Notes: generated from the letters alone by a model not told the origin. DNA of 64,000 bases from Oleiagrimonas sp963817755 (GCA_963817755.1 CAWFPB010000002.1:682001-746000), one strand, 5' to 3'. Shown: positions 30,001-38,858, counted from the stretch's first letter. A program made the numbers and translations.

Positions 30001-32646
30001 CTGACCGGAGTCATTGGTGGGGTTGGCGGCATGAATTTCAAAGGCACCGGCACCACGGTCCTGAAAGGCGCCAATACCTATACCGGCGGTACCACGATCA
30101 GTGCGGGCACGCTGCAGCTGGGCAACGGCGGCACGGGCGGCTCCATTGTCGGCAACGTGACCGACAATGGCACGCTGGCTTTCGATCGTTCCGACAGCAT
30201 GACATTCGGCAACATCATCAGCGGCAGCGGCGGCCTGAGCCAGCTTGGCACGGGCACGCTGACGCTGACGGGGGTCAACACCTATACCGGCGTGACCGGT
30301 ATCAACAGTGGCGCCACGCTGGCCCTGAGCGGCTCGGGAAGCATCGCCCGTTCCTCGGGCGTGAACGACGACGGGTCCTTCGATATTTCCGGCTCGAACG
30401 GCAACCAGAGCATCGTGTCGCTGTCGGGCAGCGGCACTGTGAACCTGGGAGGCAACACCCTCACGCTGACGCACTCCAGCGGCACCTTCGCCGGTGTCAT
30501 CCGTGGCAGCGGCGGACTTTCCGTCGGCACCGGACTGGGCAACGGCGGCACCGCCACGCTGTCGGGCGTCAACACCTACACCGGTGCGACCACCATCTAC
30601 GGACTCGCCACGCTCGCCCTGAGCGGCTCGGGCAGCATCGCCGGTTCGTCGGGTGTGACGGTGTACGGGAGCGGTATCTTCGACATCTCCGGTTCGAGCG
30701 CGGGCCAGAACATCGTCACGCTGTCGGGCACCGGCAACGTGAACCTGGGCGCCAACAGCCTGACCTTGACCCACGCCAGCAGTACCTTTGCCGGCATCAT
30801 CGGTGGCAGCGGCGGGTTGGCGATCGGTGGCGGCAGCGAGGTGCTGACCGGCGCCAACACCTACACCGGCGGCACCACGATCAGCGCCGGCACCTTGCAG
30901 GTCGGCGACGGCGGCACGACCGGTTCCATCACCGGCGACGTGACCGACAACGGCATCCTGGCCTTCGATCATTCCGACAACGTGACGTTCGGCAACATCA
31001 TCAGCGGCAGCGGCGGGCTGAGCCAGCTCGGCACGGGCACGCTGACGCTGACGGGAGCCAACACCTATGCGGGCGTGACGACCATTTCCGCCGGCATGCT
31101 GCAGGTCGGCATCGGCGGTACCGGCGCCAGGCTGGGTCGTGGTGCGGTGCTCGACAATGGTGTCCTGGTCTTCGACAACGCCGATGCCGCGACCTATGCC
31201 GGTGCGATCAGCGGCAGCGGCAGCCTGGTGCAGCAGGGTTCGGGCACCATCATCCTCAATGGCATGAACACCTACACCGGTGGCACCACGGTGACTGCGG
31301 GCATGCTCGAGATCGGTGATGCCGCGCATCCGGGCGCTTCAGTGGCCGGCGACGTGACGGTGACCGGCGGCATGCTGCGCGGCCACGGCACGATCGGCGG
31401 CAACGTGAGCAATACGACCGGCACCGTGATGCCGGGCGGCAGCATCGGCATCCTGACGGTGGCCGGCAACTACGCCCAGGGGGCCGGCGGCACGCTGGCG
31501 CTGGAGATCACGCCGAGCACCCAGGCGGGCATCGGCTACAGCCAGCTGAACGTGAGCGGCACCGCGACCCTGGACGGCACCCTGGCGTTCCTGGTCGATC
31601 CGGGCATCTACCTGCCGACCTCGCAATACGACGTGGTGCACGCTGACGGCGGCATCAGCGGCACGTTCTCGTCGGTGACGTTTACGCCGAACATGGCGCT
31701 CTACATCACCCCGAAGGTAACGTACGCGGCCAACGACGTGTATCTGAAGCTGACGCCCAATGCGATCGTCTTCACCGGTTCGTTCGTCAACTTCGCCAAC
31801 ACCGTGAGCCTGAGCGTGGAGCACGACATGCGGGCGGTGCTGGGTCCGGTGGCCGCGGCGGGCGAGGGCCGGCGCGGGGCATGGGGCCAGTACATCAACG
31901 GACGCGCCGGCATCGGCGCGGCCAATGTGCTGCAGCAGGGCGTGGCCGCGGGCGTGGGTGTGCCGGTGGGCGCCGAAGGCGTGGTCGGCGTGGCCCTGAC
32001 CGGGGACACCGCCAACACCCGTATCCAGGACATGAACGTGCAGTCCCGGCCGATCGGCGGCTTCGCCTACGGCATCTGGAACCGTGGCGGCTGGCGCCTG
32101 GCGGCCAGCTTCGGCCTCGGGCGCACCCACTGGAGTTCGCGCCGGTCGATGCCGCTACTGGGCCTGACGGCCCACGCCAGCGGCCACGGCGTGTACAACG
32201 CCGCGGCGCTGCGCCTGTCCTACAGCGCCCACTGGGGCCGCACACGCCTCACGCCGTATGCCGGCTACGACCAGGCCAACAGCCGCTACGACGCCGCGCA
32301 GGAAACCGGTGCCGGCTTCCTGTCGCTGGCGCTGGGCAAGTGGAGCCAGCACCAGGGCCATTACACGGCCGGCGTGCGTCTGGACCGATCCGCCGGCCAT
32401 TGGCGCCCGTGGGTGCAGCTGGGCGTGGAAGGCTGGCGTGGCGCGGGTCCCGGCCACATGGACCAGACGGTGCTGAACTACACCCAGACGGTGGCCGGCC
32501 AGCGCATGCCCGCGAACGCGATGAACGGCGGTGTGGGCGTGAATTACCACCGTGGTTCCTGGGACACCAGCGTGTCGTGGAACGGCGCCTGGGGTACCGG
32601 TTTCCACGCCAACGACGCCACGCTGCAGGTGCGCTACAGCTGGTAA
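27064..32646 (+). CDS. AT6: very large glycine-rich autotransporter with divergent ESPR, intact
   Basis: This 1860-aa type Va autotransporter starts at the ATG at 27064, behind a GGGGGAA ribosome-binding site; an upstream in-frame start at 26761 was rejected. Its ESPR (MNHAYRLVFNRDKRVVQVAS) differs clearly from AT1-AT5, and signal cleavage is near residue 68. It lacks the T-Y-T-V-T-S domain and goes straight into GGX-rich sequence with dense GG-T-GG runs and about ten T-N-x-G-x-I cores. About 30050-31290 encodes autotransporter-associated beta-strand repeats (N-T-Y-T-G-G-T-T-I), largely shared with AT5. The barrel ends R-Y-S-W. A bidirectional terminator follows. A surface or adhesion role is inferred from architecture only. 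Confidence 0.93.
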   Translation: MNHAYRLVFNRDKRVVQVASELGSAAGKASSAGETRLARRRPTSLTTVAAAIALALALPLLPAAPAGAAQTLASSTGSNGLNGPSGAAGAGGVLAAGGNGAVGFSGVGGAFGYQLSGVNGAYQLLSSDSIIGGQGGLGGSGGSGGLGSKGSTGGNGAVGIGVSTGSTGSSGFGTVTEVGGIGGSGGLGSVGGAGSAGGDGFDGGSGAAGGQAGNGGTGLLGGYFSLANAGTITGGDGGTGGQGGDSGQGGTGGIGGVGGAGGTGGTGGTGGQGYAIYTSNNVFGGKSYGQSGGQGGIGGTGGFGGTGGAGGAGGNAGAGSTGASGGSGGYGVDASFFTLTNTGMISGGTGGGGGDGGDGRAGGTGGAGATAAAGGKGGSGGTGGAGGDGSLLGGDGGKGGTGGTGGHGGTGGLGGTGGTGGHGGNAGIGGSGGVGVGGAHFTLINNAGIAGGAGGTGGHGGLGGQGGLGGSGGKGGTGGTGGTGGTGGAGGTAGGNGGTDGDGGQAGDGGNGGTGGTGGKGGQGGKGSAGGNGSTGGDGGYGVSGSYFDLTNSGTISGGAGGSGGYGSTGGAGGAGGSGGAAGGRGRYGNAGSVGAPAPGGRIYSVGSSGAGGSGGAGGAGGNGGNGGNGGNGGNGAAGVVGSDATLANAGKIYGGAGGNGGHGGDGGAGVNGGQGGSGGIGGNAGNGAAGVVGTGVTLTNTGTIAAGDGGTGGDVGNPGVGAGLSISGASGGNGGRGGTGVLIRNDVTTTSTLSNSGTITGGDGGQGGTGIFRGVAGAGGVGVIAQGNTKIYNSGTIAGGYAACSSACSQGAQADAIKLSGGGNALTLEAGSIISGNVVSTSGTTNGGDTLALGGATDSSFNIGTVGTGAQYQGFGTLEETGSATWTVSGNNASGMGWNLNGGTLAISATAPTSFIVTIDPVTGQQVTTPVPKTGGELGFYAVNFNGGTLLTIYTTYLTQDMNLVGNGTFDNGGNLDTLTGVIGGVGGMNFKGTGTTVLKGANTYTGGTTISAGTLQLGNGGTGGSIVGNVTDNGTLAFDRSDSMTFGNIISGSGGLSQLGTGTLTLTGVNTYTGVTGINSGATLALSGSGSIARSSGVNDDGSFDISGSNGNQSIVSLSGSGTVNLGGNTLTLTHSSGTFAGVIRGSGGLSVGTGLGNGGTATLSGVNTYTGATTIYGLATLALSGSGSIAGSSGVTVYGSGIFDISGSSAGQNIVTLSGTGNVNLGANSLTLTHASSTFAGIIGGSGGLAIGGGSEVLTGANTYTGGTTISAGTLQVGDGGTTGSITGDVTDNGILAFDHSDNVTFGNIISGSGGLSQLGTGTLTLTGANTYAGVTTISAGMLQVGIGGTGARLGRGAVLDNGVLVFDNADAATYAGAISGSGSLVQQGSGTIILNGMNTYTGGTTVTAGMLEIGDAAHPGASVAGDVTVTGGMLRGHGTIGGNVSNTTGTVMPGGSIGILTVAGNYAQGAGGTLALEITPSTQAGIGYSQLNVSGTATLDGTLAFLVDPGIYLPTSQYDVVHADGGISGTFSSVTFTPNMALYITPKVTYAANDVYLKLTPNAIVFTGSFVNFANTVSLSVEHDMRAVLGPVAAAGEGRRGAWGQYINGRAGIGAANVLQQGVAAGVGVPVGAEGVVGVALTGDTANTRIQDMNVQSRPIGGFAYGIWNRGGWRLAASFGLGRTHWSSRRSMPLLGLTAHASGHGVYNAAALRLSYSAHWGRTRLTPYAGYDQANSRYDAAQETGAGFLSLALGKWSQHQGHYTAGVRLDRSAGHWRPWVQLGVEGWRGAGPGHMDQTVLNYTQTVAGQRMPANAMNGGVGVNYHRGSWDTSVSWNGAWGTGFHANDATLQVRYSW
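30438..31262 (+). repeat. Long direct repeat copy 2 (beta-strand repeats of AT6)
   Basis: This is the partner of 24121-24945. The DNA encodes the same chain of beta-strand repeats, including A-N-T-Y-T-G-G-T-T-I-S-A-G-T-L, with only a few base differences. Confidence 0.85.
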
Positions 32647-32663
32647 GCGTGGTCATCCGTGCA

Positions 32664-32699
32664 ATGAAAAAGGCCCGCCGATGTGCGGGCCTTTTTCAT
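32664..32699. terminator. Bidirectional terminator between AT6 and dxs
   Basis: ATGAAAAAGGCCCGC and GCGGGCCTTTTTCAT form a perfect 15-bp stem around CGATGT. A/T runs on both sides let it serve AT6 on the plus strand and dxs on the minus strand. Confidence 0.93.
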
Positions 32700-32715
32700 G
32701 TCCAGTGCAAACGCG

Positions 32716-34602
32716 TCAGCCGTTGGCGGCGTTGTCCTGGGCCAGCTGCGGGAAACGCGTGCGGATGGCGTGGCGCATGGAGGGCAGGTCCAGGCCGGCC
32801 ATGCTGAGCACTTGTTCGCGGCTGCCGTGTTCCAGGAAGGCATCGGGCAGGCCCAGGTGCAGGATCGGCATCTCGATGCCGTGCGCGGCCAGGCACTCGG
32901 CCACGCCGGAACCGGCGCCACCGGCGACCACATTGTCTTCCAGGGTGACCAGGCCTTCGTGCTCGCGCGCCATCTGCACGATCATGGCCTCGTCCAGCGG
33001 CTTGACGAAGCGCATGTTGACCAGGGTCGCGTCCAGTTCGGCGGCCAGCTCGGCGGCCGGGTCCAGCATGGCGCCGAACGACAGCAGGGCCAGGCCGTGG
33101 CCGCGGCGGCGCAGCTCGGCCTTGCCGATGGGCAGGACTTCGAGCTCTTCGTGAATGGCCACGCCCGGGCCGGTGCCGCGCGGGTAGCGCACCGCCGCCG
33201 GACCCTGGTGGCGGAAGCCGGTGGTCAGCATGGCGCGGCACTCGTTCTCGTCGGCCGGGGCCATCACCACCATGTTGGGCAGGCAACGCAGGTAGGTCAG
33301 GTCGAAGCTGCCGGCATGGGTGGCGCCGTCGGGGCCGACCACGCCGGCGCGGTCGATGGCGAACAGCACGTCCAGGTTCTGCAGTGCGACGTCGTGGATG
33401 GCCTGGTCGTAGGCGCGTTGCAGGAAGGTGGAGTAGATGGCCACCACCGGCTTGGCGCCCTCGCAGGCCATGCCCGCGGCCAGGGTTACCGCGTGCTGCT
33501 CGGCGATGGCGACGTCGAAGTAGCGTTCCGGGAATGCGCGCGAGAAACGCACCAGGCCGGAGCCTTCGCGCATGGCCGGGGTGATGCCGTACAGCGCCTC
33601 GTCGGCGGCGGCCATGTCGCACAGCCAGTCGCCGAACACCTGGGTGTAGGTCACCTTCCCCGGGCCCTTCTTGACCACGCCGGCCTGGGGATCGAACGGG
33701 CCAACCGCGTGGTAGTCGATCTGCGCTTCCTCCGCCGGGGCGTAGCCCTTGCCCTTGGTGGTGATCACGTGCAGCAGCTGCGGTCCGGGCAGGTTCTTGA
33801 CCGTGCGCAGCGCGGCGACCAGCTGATCCATGTCGTGGCCGTCGATCGGTCCGGTGTAGTGGAAGCCCAGTTCCTCGAACAGCGTGGAAGGGACGAACAT
33901 GCCCTTGGCGTGCTCCTCCCAGCGCTTGAAGAAGCGCCCGGCCAGCGACTGCTTGGGAATGGCGCGCTTGGCGCGTTCGCGCCAGCTGTTGAGCGTGCGG
34001 CTGGCCAGCAGGCGGGCCAGCATCTTGGTCAACGCGCCGACGTTCTCGCTGATCGACATGCCGTTGTCGTTGAGGATCACCAGCATGTCCGGCTCGATGT
34101 CGCCGCCGTGGTTCATGGCCTCGAAGGCCATGCCGGCGGTCATCGCGCCGTCGCCGATCACCGACACGATCTTGCGCTTGTCGCCGCGTCGCTGGTTGGC
34201 GATGGCCATGCCCAGCGCGGCCGAGATCGAGGTCGAGGAATGGCCCACGCCGAAGGTGTCGTACTCGCTTTCCTCGCGGCGCGGGAACGGCGCCAGGCCG
34301 TCCTTCTTCTTGATCGTGGTGATGCGGTCGCGGCGGCCGGTGAGGATCTTGTGCGGGTAGCACTGGTGGCCGACGTCCCAGACCAGGCGGTCCTCGGGGG
34401 TGTCGTACAGGTAGTGCAGGGCCACGGTCAGCTCGACCACGCCCAGGCCCGCGCCGAAATGACCGCCCGAGCTGGCCACCGACTCGATCAGGTAGTCGCG
34501 CAACTCGTCGGCGACGGCCTTCAGCTCGTGCTGCGGCAGTTCGCGCAGTTGCGCCGGGCGGTCGATACGGGCCAGGTGAGGGTAGCGTGATGCGTCGATC
34601 AT
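32716..34602 (-). CDS. dxs: 1-deoxy-D-xylulose-5-phosphate synthase
   Basis: This 628-aa enzyme condenses pyruvate and glyceraldehyde 3-phosphate, using thiamine diphosphate, as the first step of the MEP isoprenoid pathway. Visible motifs are D-V-G-H-Q-C-Y-P-H-K at 76-85, the thiamine diphosphate motif starting G-D-G-A-M-T at 150, with N-D-N at 178-180, and the catalytic A-E-Q-H with E368 and H370. The length is standard. The start M-I-D-A-S-R-Y-P was chosen; a longer in-frame extension to 34647 lacks family similarity. It converges on AT6 across a bidirectional terminator and seems to be a single-gene unit. Confidence 0.97.
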   Translation of the reverse strand: MIDASRYPHLARIDRPAQLRELPQHELKAVADELRDYLIESVASSGGHFGAGLGVVELTVALHYLYDTPEDRLVWDVGHQCYPHKILTGRRDRITTIKKKDGLAPFPRREESEYDTFGVGHSSTSISAALGMAIANQRRGDKRKIVSVIGDGAMTAGMAFEAMNHGGDIEPDMLVILNDNGMSISENVGALTKMLARLLASRTLNSWRERAKRAIPKQSLAGRFFKRWEEHAKGMFVPSTLFEELGFHYTGPIDGHDMDQLVAALRTVKNLPGPQLLHVITTKGKGYAPAEEAQIDYHAVGPFDPQAGVVKKGPGKVTYTQVFGDWLCDMAAADEALYGITPAMREGSGLVRFSRAFPERYFDVAIAEQHAVTLAAGMACEGAKPVVAIYSTFLQRAYDQAIHDVALQNLDVLFAIDRAGVVGPDGATHAGSFDLTYLRCLPNMVVMAPADENECRAMLTTGFRHQGPAAVRYPRGTGPGVAIHEELEVLPIGKAELRRRGHGLALLSFGAMLDPAAELAAELDATLVNMRFVKPLDEAMIVQMAREHEGLVTLEDNVVAGGAGSGVAECLAAHGIEMPILHLGLPDAFLEHGSREQVLSMAGLDLPSMRHAIRTRFPQLAQDNAANG

Positions 34603-34735
34603 CGGTTCATTTTCGCACTTTCTGCCGGCTTCCGTACGGCCTCGCATCCATGCTGCGCGCCGATCATGGACAGCCAGAGCCGAAAGTATGGCATCGCCGG
34701 GGCGTTGCTGTCGCGTGCGCGTTGTCGCAGGCCGT

Positions 34736-35332
34736 TCAGGCAGGCCGGCGCTTGCGCGGCAGGTGGCTGACCAGGAATTGCATCTGGTCGGCCAGGATGT
34801 TGCGGTTGGACAGGATCAGGTGCTCGACCCAGCTGGGTCGGTAGGGCACCGCCAGCAGCGGCATGTGCGCCTGCTGCGGGGTGCGGTTGCCCTTGCGCAG
34901 GTTGCAGTGGGTGCAGGCGCTGACCACGTTTTCCCAGATGTCGCGGCCACCGCGGGAGACCGGCATCACGTGGTCGCGGGTCAGGGCGCTGCGCGGAAAA
35001 TGTTCGCCGCAGTACATGCACAGGTGCTTGTCGCGCGCGAACAGGGCGGTGTTGGTCAGGGCCGGCGAGGGCGCCACCGCGTGGCTGCGGCAATGCCCGG
35101 TGCTGGCCACGATCGGGTGCAGCTGAAGGGTGGTCTGGGTGCCGGTCAGGCGGCTGGTGCCTCCGTGGATCGTCAGGCAGGGGTCGCCCAGGGTCCAGGC
35201 CACGGCCTCGCGCACATACAGGCAAACCGCGTCCTGCCAGCTGATCCAGTCGAGGATCCGTCCGCTGGCGTCCAGCGACAGCACCCGCGTGGAGTGCAGG
35301 TCGTGGGTGGTCTTCGTCGTTTCCGTCAGCAT
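34736..35332 (-). CDS. HNH endonuclease family protein
   Basis: The predicted 198-aa protein has a C-terminal HNH fold. C105 and C108 (C-M-Y-C) and C140 and C143 (C-T-H-C) form a zinc-binding set around D120-H121 and N135, the pattern of small HNH nucleases that use one metal ion. The N-terminal 90 residues have no motif I recognise. The start M-L-T-E-T-T-K was chosen over an ORF extension to 35527 that looks non-coding. It lies upstream of dxs on the same strand with a 133-bp gap, and is divergent from the SapC gene. No restriction methyltransferase or mobile element is nearby, so this is probably a housekeeping or solitary nuclease. Its target is unknown. Confidence 0.85.
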   Translation of the reverse strand: MLTETTKTTHDLHSTRVLSLDASGRILDWISWQDAVCLYVREAVAWTLGDPCLTIHGGTSRLTGTQTTLQLHPIVASTGHCRSHAVAPSPALTNTALFARDKHLCMYCGEHFPRSALTRDHVMPVSRGGRDIWENVVSACTHCNLRKGNRTPQQAHMPLLAVPYRPSWVEHLILSNRNILADQMQFLVSHLPRKRRPA

Positions 35333-35599
35333 CTGCGTTCGATCCCTGTGGTCGGGGCGAGACAAGCATTCCTGTCGGCGGGGGCCTGGACCCCACGAAT
35401 TCCATTTGCCTCGAGCATAGCCCAAAAATGGCTGGATTTGGCGGCTCTGCTGCTCTTGGGCCGTTCCAGCCTGCCACGGGATTGTGTCGATGGTCTTACC
35501 GGGGGCCGCAACTGCTGGTATCATCAAAGGTTCACCCAGAACCCGTCGTCGCGTTCCCGTGGGCCCCGAGGGGGTGGCCCGGCCCGGCGGCAGCGAGGA

Positions 35600-36418
35600 A
35601 TGACCAACGTGAGCGAAGTTCTATTCTACGAGCGCCCCGTGCCGCTCAATCGCGAGGCCCACAAGGACCTGCGAATCAAGCAGAATCTCAACCTGGCGTT
35701 CAGTGCCAAGGCCCATTCCACTCCACTGGCTGCTGTCGAGTTCCCTCTGGCGGCCCACAGCTTCCCGATCCTGTTCGCCGGGGACAACCCCGACGACCTG
35801 AATCCGATCGTGCTGTTGGGCATTCGCCAGAACGAGAACCTGATGGTCGACGAGGAGGGGCGATGGACGCCCGGGGCCTATATCCCCGCGTTCATCCGCC
35901 GTTATCCGTTCGTGCTGGCCGAGCGTGAGGAAGGCAGCGAGGACGGCGACAATTTTGCCGTGTTCCTGGATGAGGCTTACGAAGGCTTCAGCACCGAGGA
36001 AGGCAATCGCCTGTTCAACGAAGACGGTTCGGACACCGCGGTGCTCCAGCAGGCCGTCGGCTTCCTGGGCGAGTTCCAGCAGCACATCACGCGCACGCGC
36101 GAATTCATGAAGAGGCTCAAGGATCTCGACCTCCTCATCGAACGCAACATCGAATTGCGCATGCCGGGCAAGGACACCGTCATCAACGGCTTGTACGTGG
36201 TCGACGAACAGAAGCTGTACGGCCTCGATTCGGACACCCTGTACGCATTGATGCAGGACGGCATGCTGGTCTGGATCTTTGCCCATCTGTTCTCCCTGAC
36301 GCAGCTCGAGCAGCTTGTCCAGAGGATGCACGAACGCTTCACGCCGGAAGAGCGTGCCCAGTTCGAGGCGAAGAGGAAGGCCGCTGTCGAGGCAGGAGAG
36401 TCAGGCGCCAGCGCCTGA
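35600..36418 (+). CDS. SapC family protein
   Basis: This 272-aa protein matches the SapC family in its central pattern: F-P-I-L-F-A-G-D, then P-I-V-L-L-G-I-R-Q-N-E-N-L and Y-I-P-A-F-I-R-R-Y-P-F. The C-terminal part G-L-Y-V-V-D-E-Q-K-L also fits. The family name comes from the Campylobacter fetus S-layer locus. In Caulobacter- and Xanthomonas-type genomes these genes often sit near TonB-dependent receptors, and the biochemical role is not settled. There is no signal peptide. The ATG at 35600 follows a GAGGA ribosome-binding site. It is divergent from the HNH gene across a 267-bp gap and ends at a strong terminator. Family assignment is good; function is unknown. Confidence 0.8.
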   Translation: MTNVSEVLFYERPVPLNREAHKDLRIKQNLNLAFSAKAHSTPLAAVEFPLAAHSFPILFAGDNPDDLNPIVLLGIRQNENLMVDEEGRWTPGAYIPAFIRRYPFVLAEREEGSEDGDNFAVFLDEAYEGFSTEEGNRLFNEDGSDTAVLQQAVGFLGEFQQHITRTREFMKRLKDLDLLIERNIELRMPGKDTVINGLYVVDEQKLYGLDSDTLYALMQDGMLVWIFAHLFSLTQLEQLVQRMHERFTPEERAQFEAKRKAAVEAGESGASA

Positions 36419-36438
36419 ACTTGCCCCAGCGTGAGTTG

Positions 36439-36470
36439 AAAAACGCCTGCCCGCGAGGGCGGGCGTTTTT
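36439..36470. terminator. Bidirectional terminator between the SapC and GNAT genes
   Basis: AAAAACGCCTGCCC and GGGCGGGCGTTTTT form a 14-bp stem (one G-U) around GCGA. A and T runs on both sides suit the two convergent genes. Confidence 0.95.
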
Positions 36471-36480
36471 GTTTGCGTAC

Positions 36481-36960
36481 TCAGGAAAGGGGGAGGGTCA
36501 TGCGCACCAGGTCGACGCCGAAACCGGCGGCTTCGTACATCCTGCGGGCGCGCTCGTTGCCCGGGAAGACCGCCAGCGTGACGCTGTGGCAATGATGCTC
36601 CTGGGCCCACTCCCGGCTGTGCTCGAGCAGTGCGCGTCCGATGCCGCGACCCTCCTGGCCCTTGGCCACGGCCAGGTCGGAGATGTGGCAGTTGGTGCGC
36701 CCGTTGAAGAAGTCGGTCACCTTCTGCAGGTGCACGAAGCCCAGGCGGCGGCCATCGTCGCGATCCTCGGCCACGAACATGAAGCTGTTGGCGGGCGAGT
36801 CCTCCAGGTGGCTGGTCAGGTCCCTGCGGATGCCTTCGATGCATTCGTTGCGTCGACGCCACGCGGGTAGCGGGAAGTCCACGAAGCGGGGCACCAGGCC
36901 GACGATGAAATCGTCGTCGTCGGCATGGGCCAGGCGGATCTGGAACGGCGAATCGCTCAT
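36481..36960 (-). CDS. GNAT family N-acetyltransferase
   Basis: This 159-aa protein has the acetyl-CoA-binding motif A of the GNAT fold, Q-E-G-R-G-I-G-R-A-L-L-E-H, and a later F-P-G-N-E-R-A-R-R-M-Y-E-A-A-G-F, the typical motif B region. These place acetyl-CoA binding with confidence, but the acceptor is unknown. The start M-S-D-S-P-F-Q was chosen; the ORF extends far upstream but overlaps the acyl-CoA dehydrogenase gene in another frame. The gap to that gene is 89 bp, so co-transcription is possible. Confidence 0.9.
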   Translation of the reverse strand: MSDSPFQIRLAHADDDDFIVGLVPRFVDFPLPAWRRRNECIEGIRRDLTSHLEDSPANSFMFVAEDRDDGRRLGFVHLQKVTDFFNGRTNCHISDLAVAKGQEGRGIGRALLEHSREWAQEHHCHSVTLAVFPGNERARRMYEAAGFGVDLVRMTLPLS

Positions 36961-37049
36961 GATCGGTCCGTGCAGTGTGGCCGGGTGCCTTTTGTACACC
37001 CAGTGCATGCGCCATTGCACCTGCCGACATGGCGGCAGGTGCATGTCAT

Positions 37050-38825
37050 TCAATCCACGGCCGGCAGTCCGGCCAGGCCGCTGCGCATGGCTGCCAGGTG
37101 CGCGTGGGTGCGCGGCAGGATGCGCTGGAAGTAGAAACGCGCGGTATCGCGCTTGGCCTGGCGCGCGTCCTCGCCCAGCGAGCTGTCGGGCAGGGCGGCC
37201 ACGCTGCGCGCCCACATCCAGGCCAGCACGATGTAGCCGGAGTAGAACAGGTAATCGGTCGCCGCGGCGCCGATTTCGTCCGGATTGCCGGCGACCAGCT
37301 TGCCCAGTTCCTGGGTCAGGTCGCTCCAGGCCTTGGCGTGCACGGCCAGCGGGCCGACGAATTCGCCCAGCGCCTCGTCGCCGGCATGCTGCTGGCAGAA
37401 CGCGGCGATGTCGCCCAGCACGTGCTTGAGGCCGGCGCCCTGCAGCTGCATCACCTTGCGCCCCAGAAGGTCCAGGGCCTGGATCCCGGTGGTGCCCTCG
37501 TACAGCGTGGTGATGCGTGCGTCGCGGGCGAACTGCTCGATGCCGTGCTCGGCGATGTAGCCGTGGCCGCCGTAGGTCTGCAGCGCGTGGTAGGTGCACT
37601 CGACCGCGGCCTCGGTCAGCAACGCCTTGCAGATCGGGATCAGGAAGCCGAGCACCTCGCCGGTGCGCTTGCGCTCTTCTTCATCAGTGGTGCGATCGGC
37701 GATGTCGCTCTGCAGGGCCGCGTACAGTGCCAGTGCGCGGCCACCCTCGGCGAAGGCGCGCTGGGTCAGCAGCATGCGGCGCACGTCCGGATGCACGATG
37801 ATCGGGTCGGCGGCCTTGTCCGGCTGCACCGGTCCCGACAGGGCGCGCATCTGCAGCCGCTCGCGGCAGTAGGCCAGGCTGTTCTGCAGCGCGCGCTCGA
37901 TCAGCGCCAGGCCCTGCACGCCGACCGCCAGGCGTGCGGCGTTCATCATGGTGAACATGGCCGTCAGGCCCTTGTGCGGCTGGCCGATGAGATACCCTTC
38001 CGCGCCGTCGAAGTTCATTACGCAGGTGGCCGAGCCCTTCAGGCCCATCTTGTGCTCGATGGCGCCGGCGGCCACGGCGTTGCGCTCGCCCATGCTGCCG
38101 TCGCGCGCGACCTTGAACTTGGGCACGATGAACATCGAGATGCCGCGGCTGCCGGCCGGGGCGTCGGGCAGGCGGGCCAGCACCAAGTGGACAATGTTCC
38201 CGGTGAAGTCATGCTCGCCGGCGGTGATGAAGATCTTGGTGCCGGTGATGCGGTAGAGATCGTCCCCGGCCGGTTCGGCACGCGTCTTGAGCAGGCCCAG
38301 GTCGGAGCCGGCCTGCGGTTCGGTCAGGCACATGGTGCCGGTCCAGCGGCCTTCGACGATGGGCTTGAGGAACACCTCGCGTTGCCAGTCCTCGCCGTGC
38401 ACCAGCAGCGCGTCGGTGGCGCCCTGCGAGAGCAGCGGATAGGTGCCCCAGGCCAGGTTGGCCGAGTCGATCATTTCCTTGACCAGCAGGCCGATGCTGT
38501 GCGGCAGGTCCTGGCCGCCATAGGCCTCCGGCGCGGTCAGGCCGGCCCAGCCGCCCTCGACATACTGGGCGTAGGCTTCCTTGAAGCCCTTGGGCGTGGT
38601 GACCGAGGCGGTGTCCTTGTCGTAGTGGCAGCCTTCGGCGTCGCCGCTCTGGTTGAGCGGCGCCAGCACCTGTTCGTTGAAGCGCGCAGCCTCGTTGAGC
38701 ACGGCATCGATCAGCTCCCGGCCCAGGGCCTCGCCACCGGGCAGTGCGGCCAGCCTGGCATCGCCGCCGAGCAGGTCGTAGAAGGCAAAGCGCATGTCAT
38801 CGAGCGGAGCGGCATAAAGGGTCAT
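37050..38825 (-). CDS. Acyl-CoA dehydrogenase (long form with C-terminal extension)
   Basis: This 591-aa FAD enzyme oxidises an acyl-CoA to the trans-2-enoyl-CoA. The FAD/substrate loop is T-G-T-M-C-L-T-E-P-Q-A-G-S-D at about 162-175. The catalytic base is probably E443 in L-Y-E-G-T-T-G-I-Q. About 120 extra C-terminal residues mark the DmdC/AcdB-like subgroup, which is longer than the classical 380-aa enzymes. Electrons would pass to electron-transfer flavoprotein. A small lipoprotein gene lies 33 bp upstream on the same strand and the GNAT gene follows. Chain-length specificity cannot be told from sequence. Confidence 0.93.
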   Translation of the reverse strand: MTLYAAPLDDMRFAFYDLLGGDARLAALPGGEALGRELIDAVLNEAARFNEQVLAPLNQSGDAEGCHYDKDTASVTTPKGFKEAYAQYVEGGWAGLTAPEAYGGQDLPHSIGLLVKEMIDSANLAWGTYPLLSQGATDALLVHGEDWQREVFLKPIVEGRWTGTMCLTEPQAGSDLGLLKTRAEPAGDDLYRITGTKIFITAGEHDFTGNIVHLVLARLPDAPAGSRGISMFIVPKFKVARDGSMGERNAVAAGAIEHKMGLKGSATCVMNFDGAEGYLIGQPHKGLTAMFTMMNAARLAVGVQGLALIERALQNSLAYCRERLQMRALSGPVQPDKAADPIIVHPDVRRMLLTQRAFAEGGRALALYAALQSDIADRTTDEEERKRTGEVLGFLIPICKALLTEAAVECTYHALQTYGGHGYIAEHGIEQFARDARITTLYEGTTGIQALDLLGRKVMQLQGAGLKHVLGDIAAFCQQHAGDEALGEFVGPLAVHAKAWSDLTQELGKLVAGNPDEIGAAATDYLFYSGYIVLAWMWARSVAALPDSSLGEDARQAKRDTARFYFQRILPRTHAHLAAMRSGLAGLPAVD

Positions 38826-38858
38826 GGGTCAATCCTTGGGGTGCGGGGGAGGGGCGAA

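Noticed and set aside
32683..34590. A 635-codon plus-strand frame opposite dxs
   Set aside because: dxs is unmistakable on the minus strand; the opposite frame is a high-GC shadow rich in His, Gln, Gly and Val without motifs.
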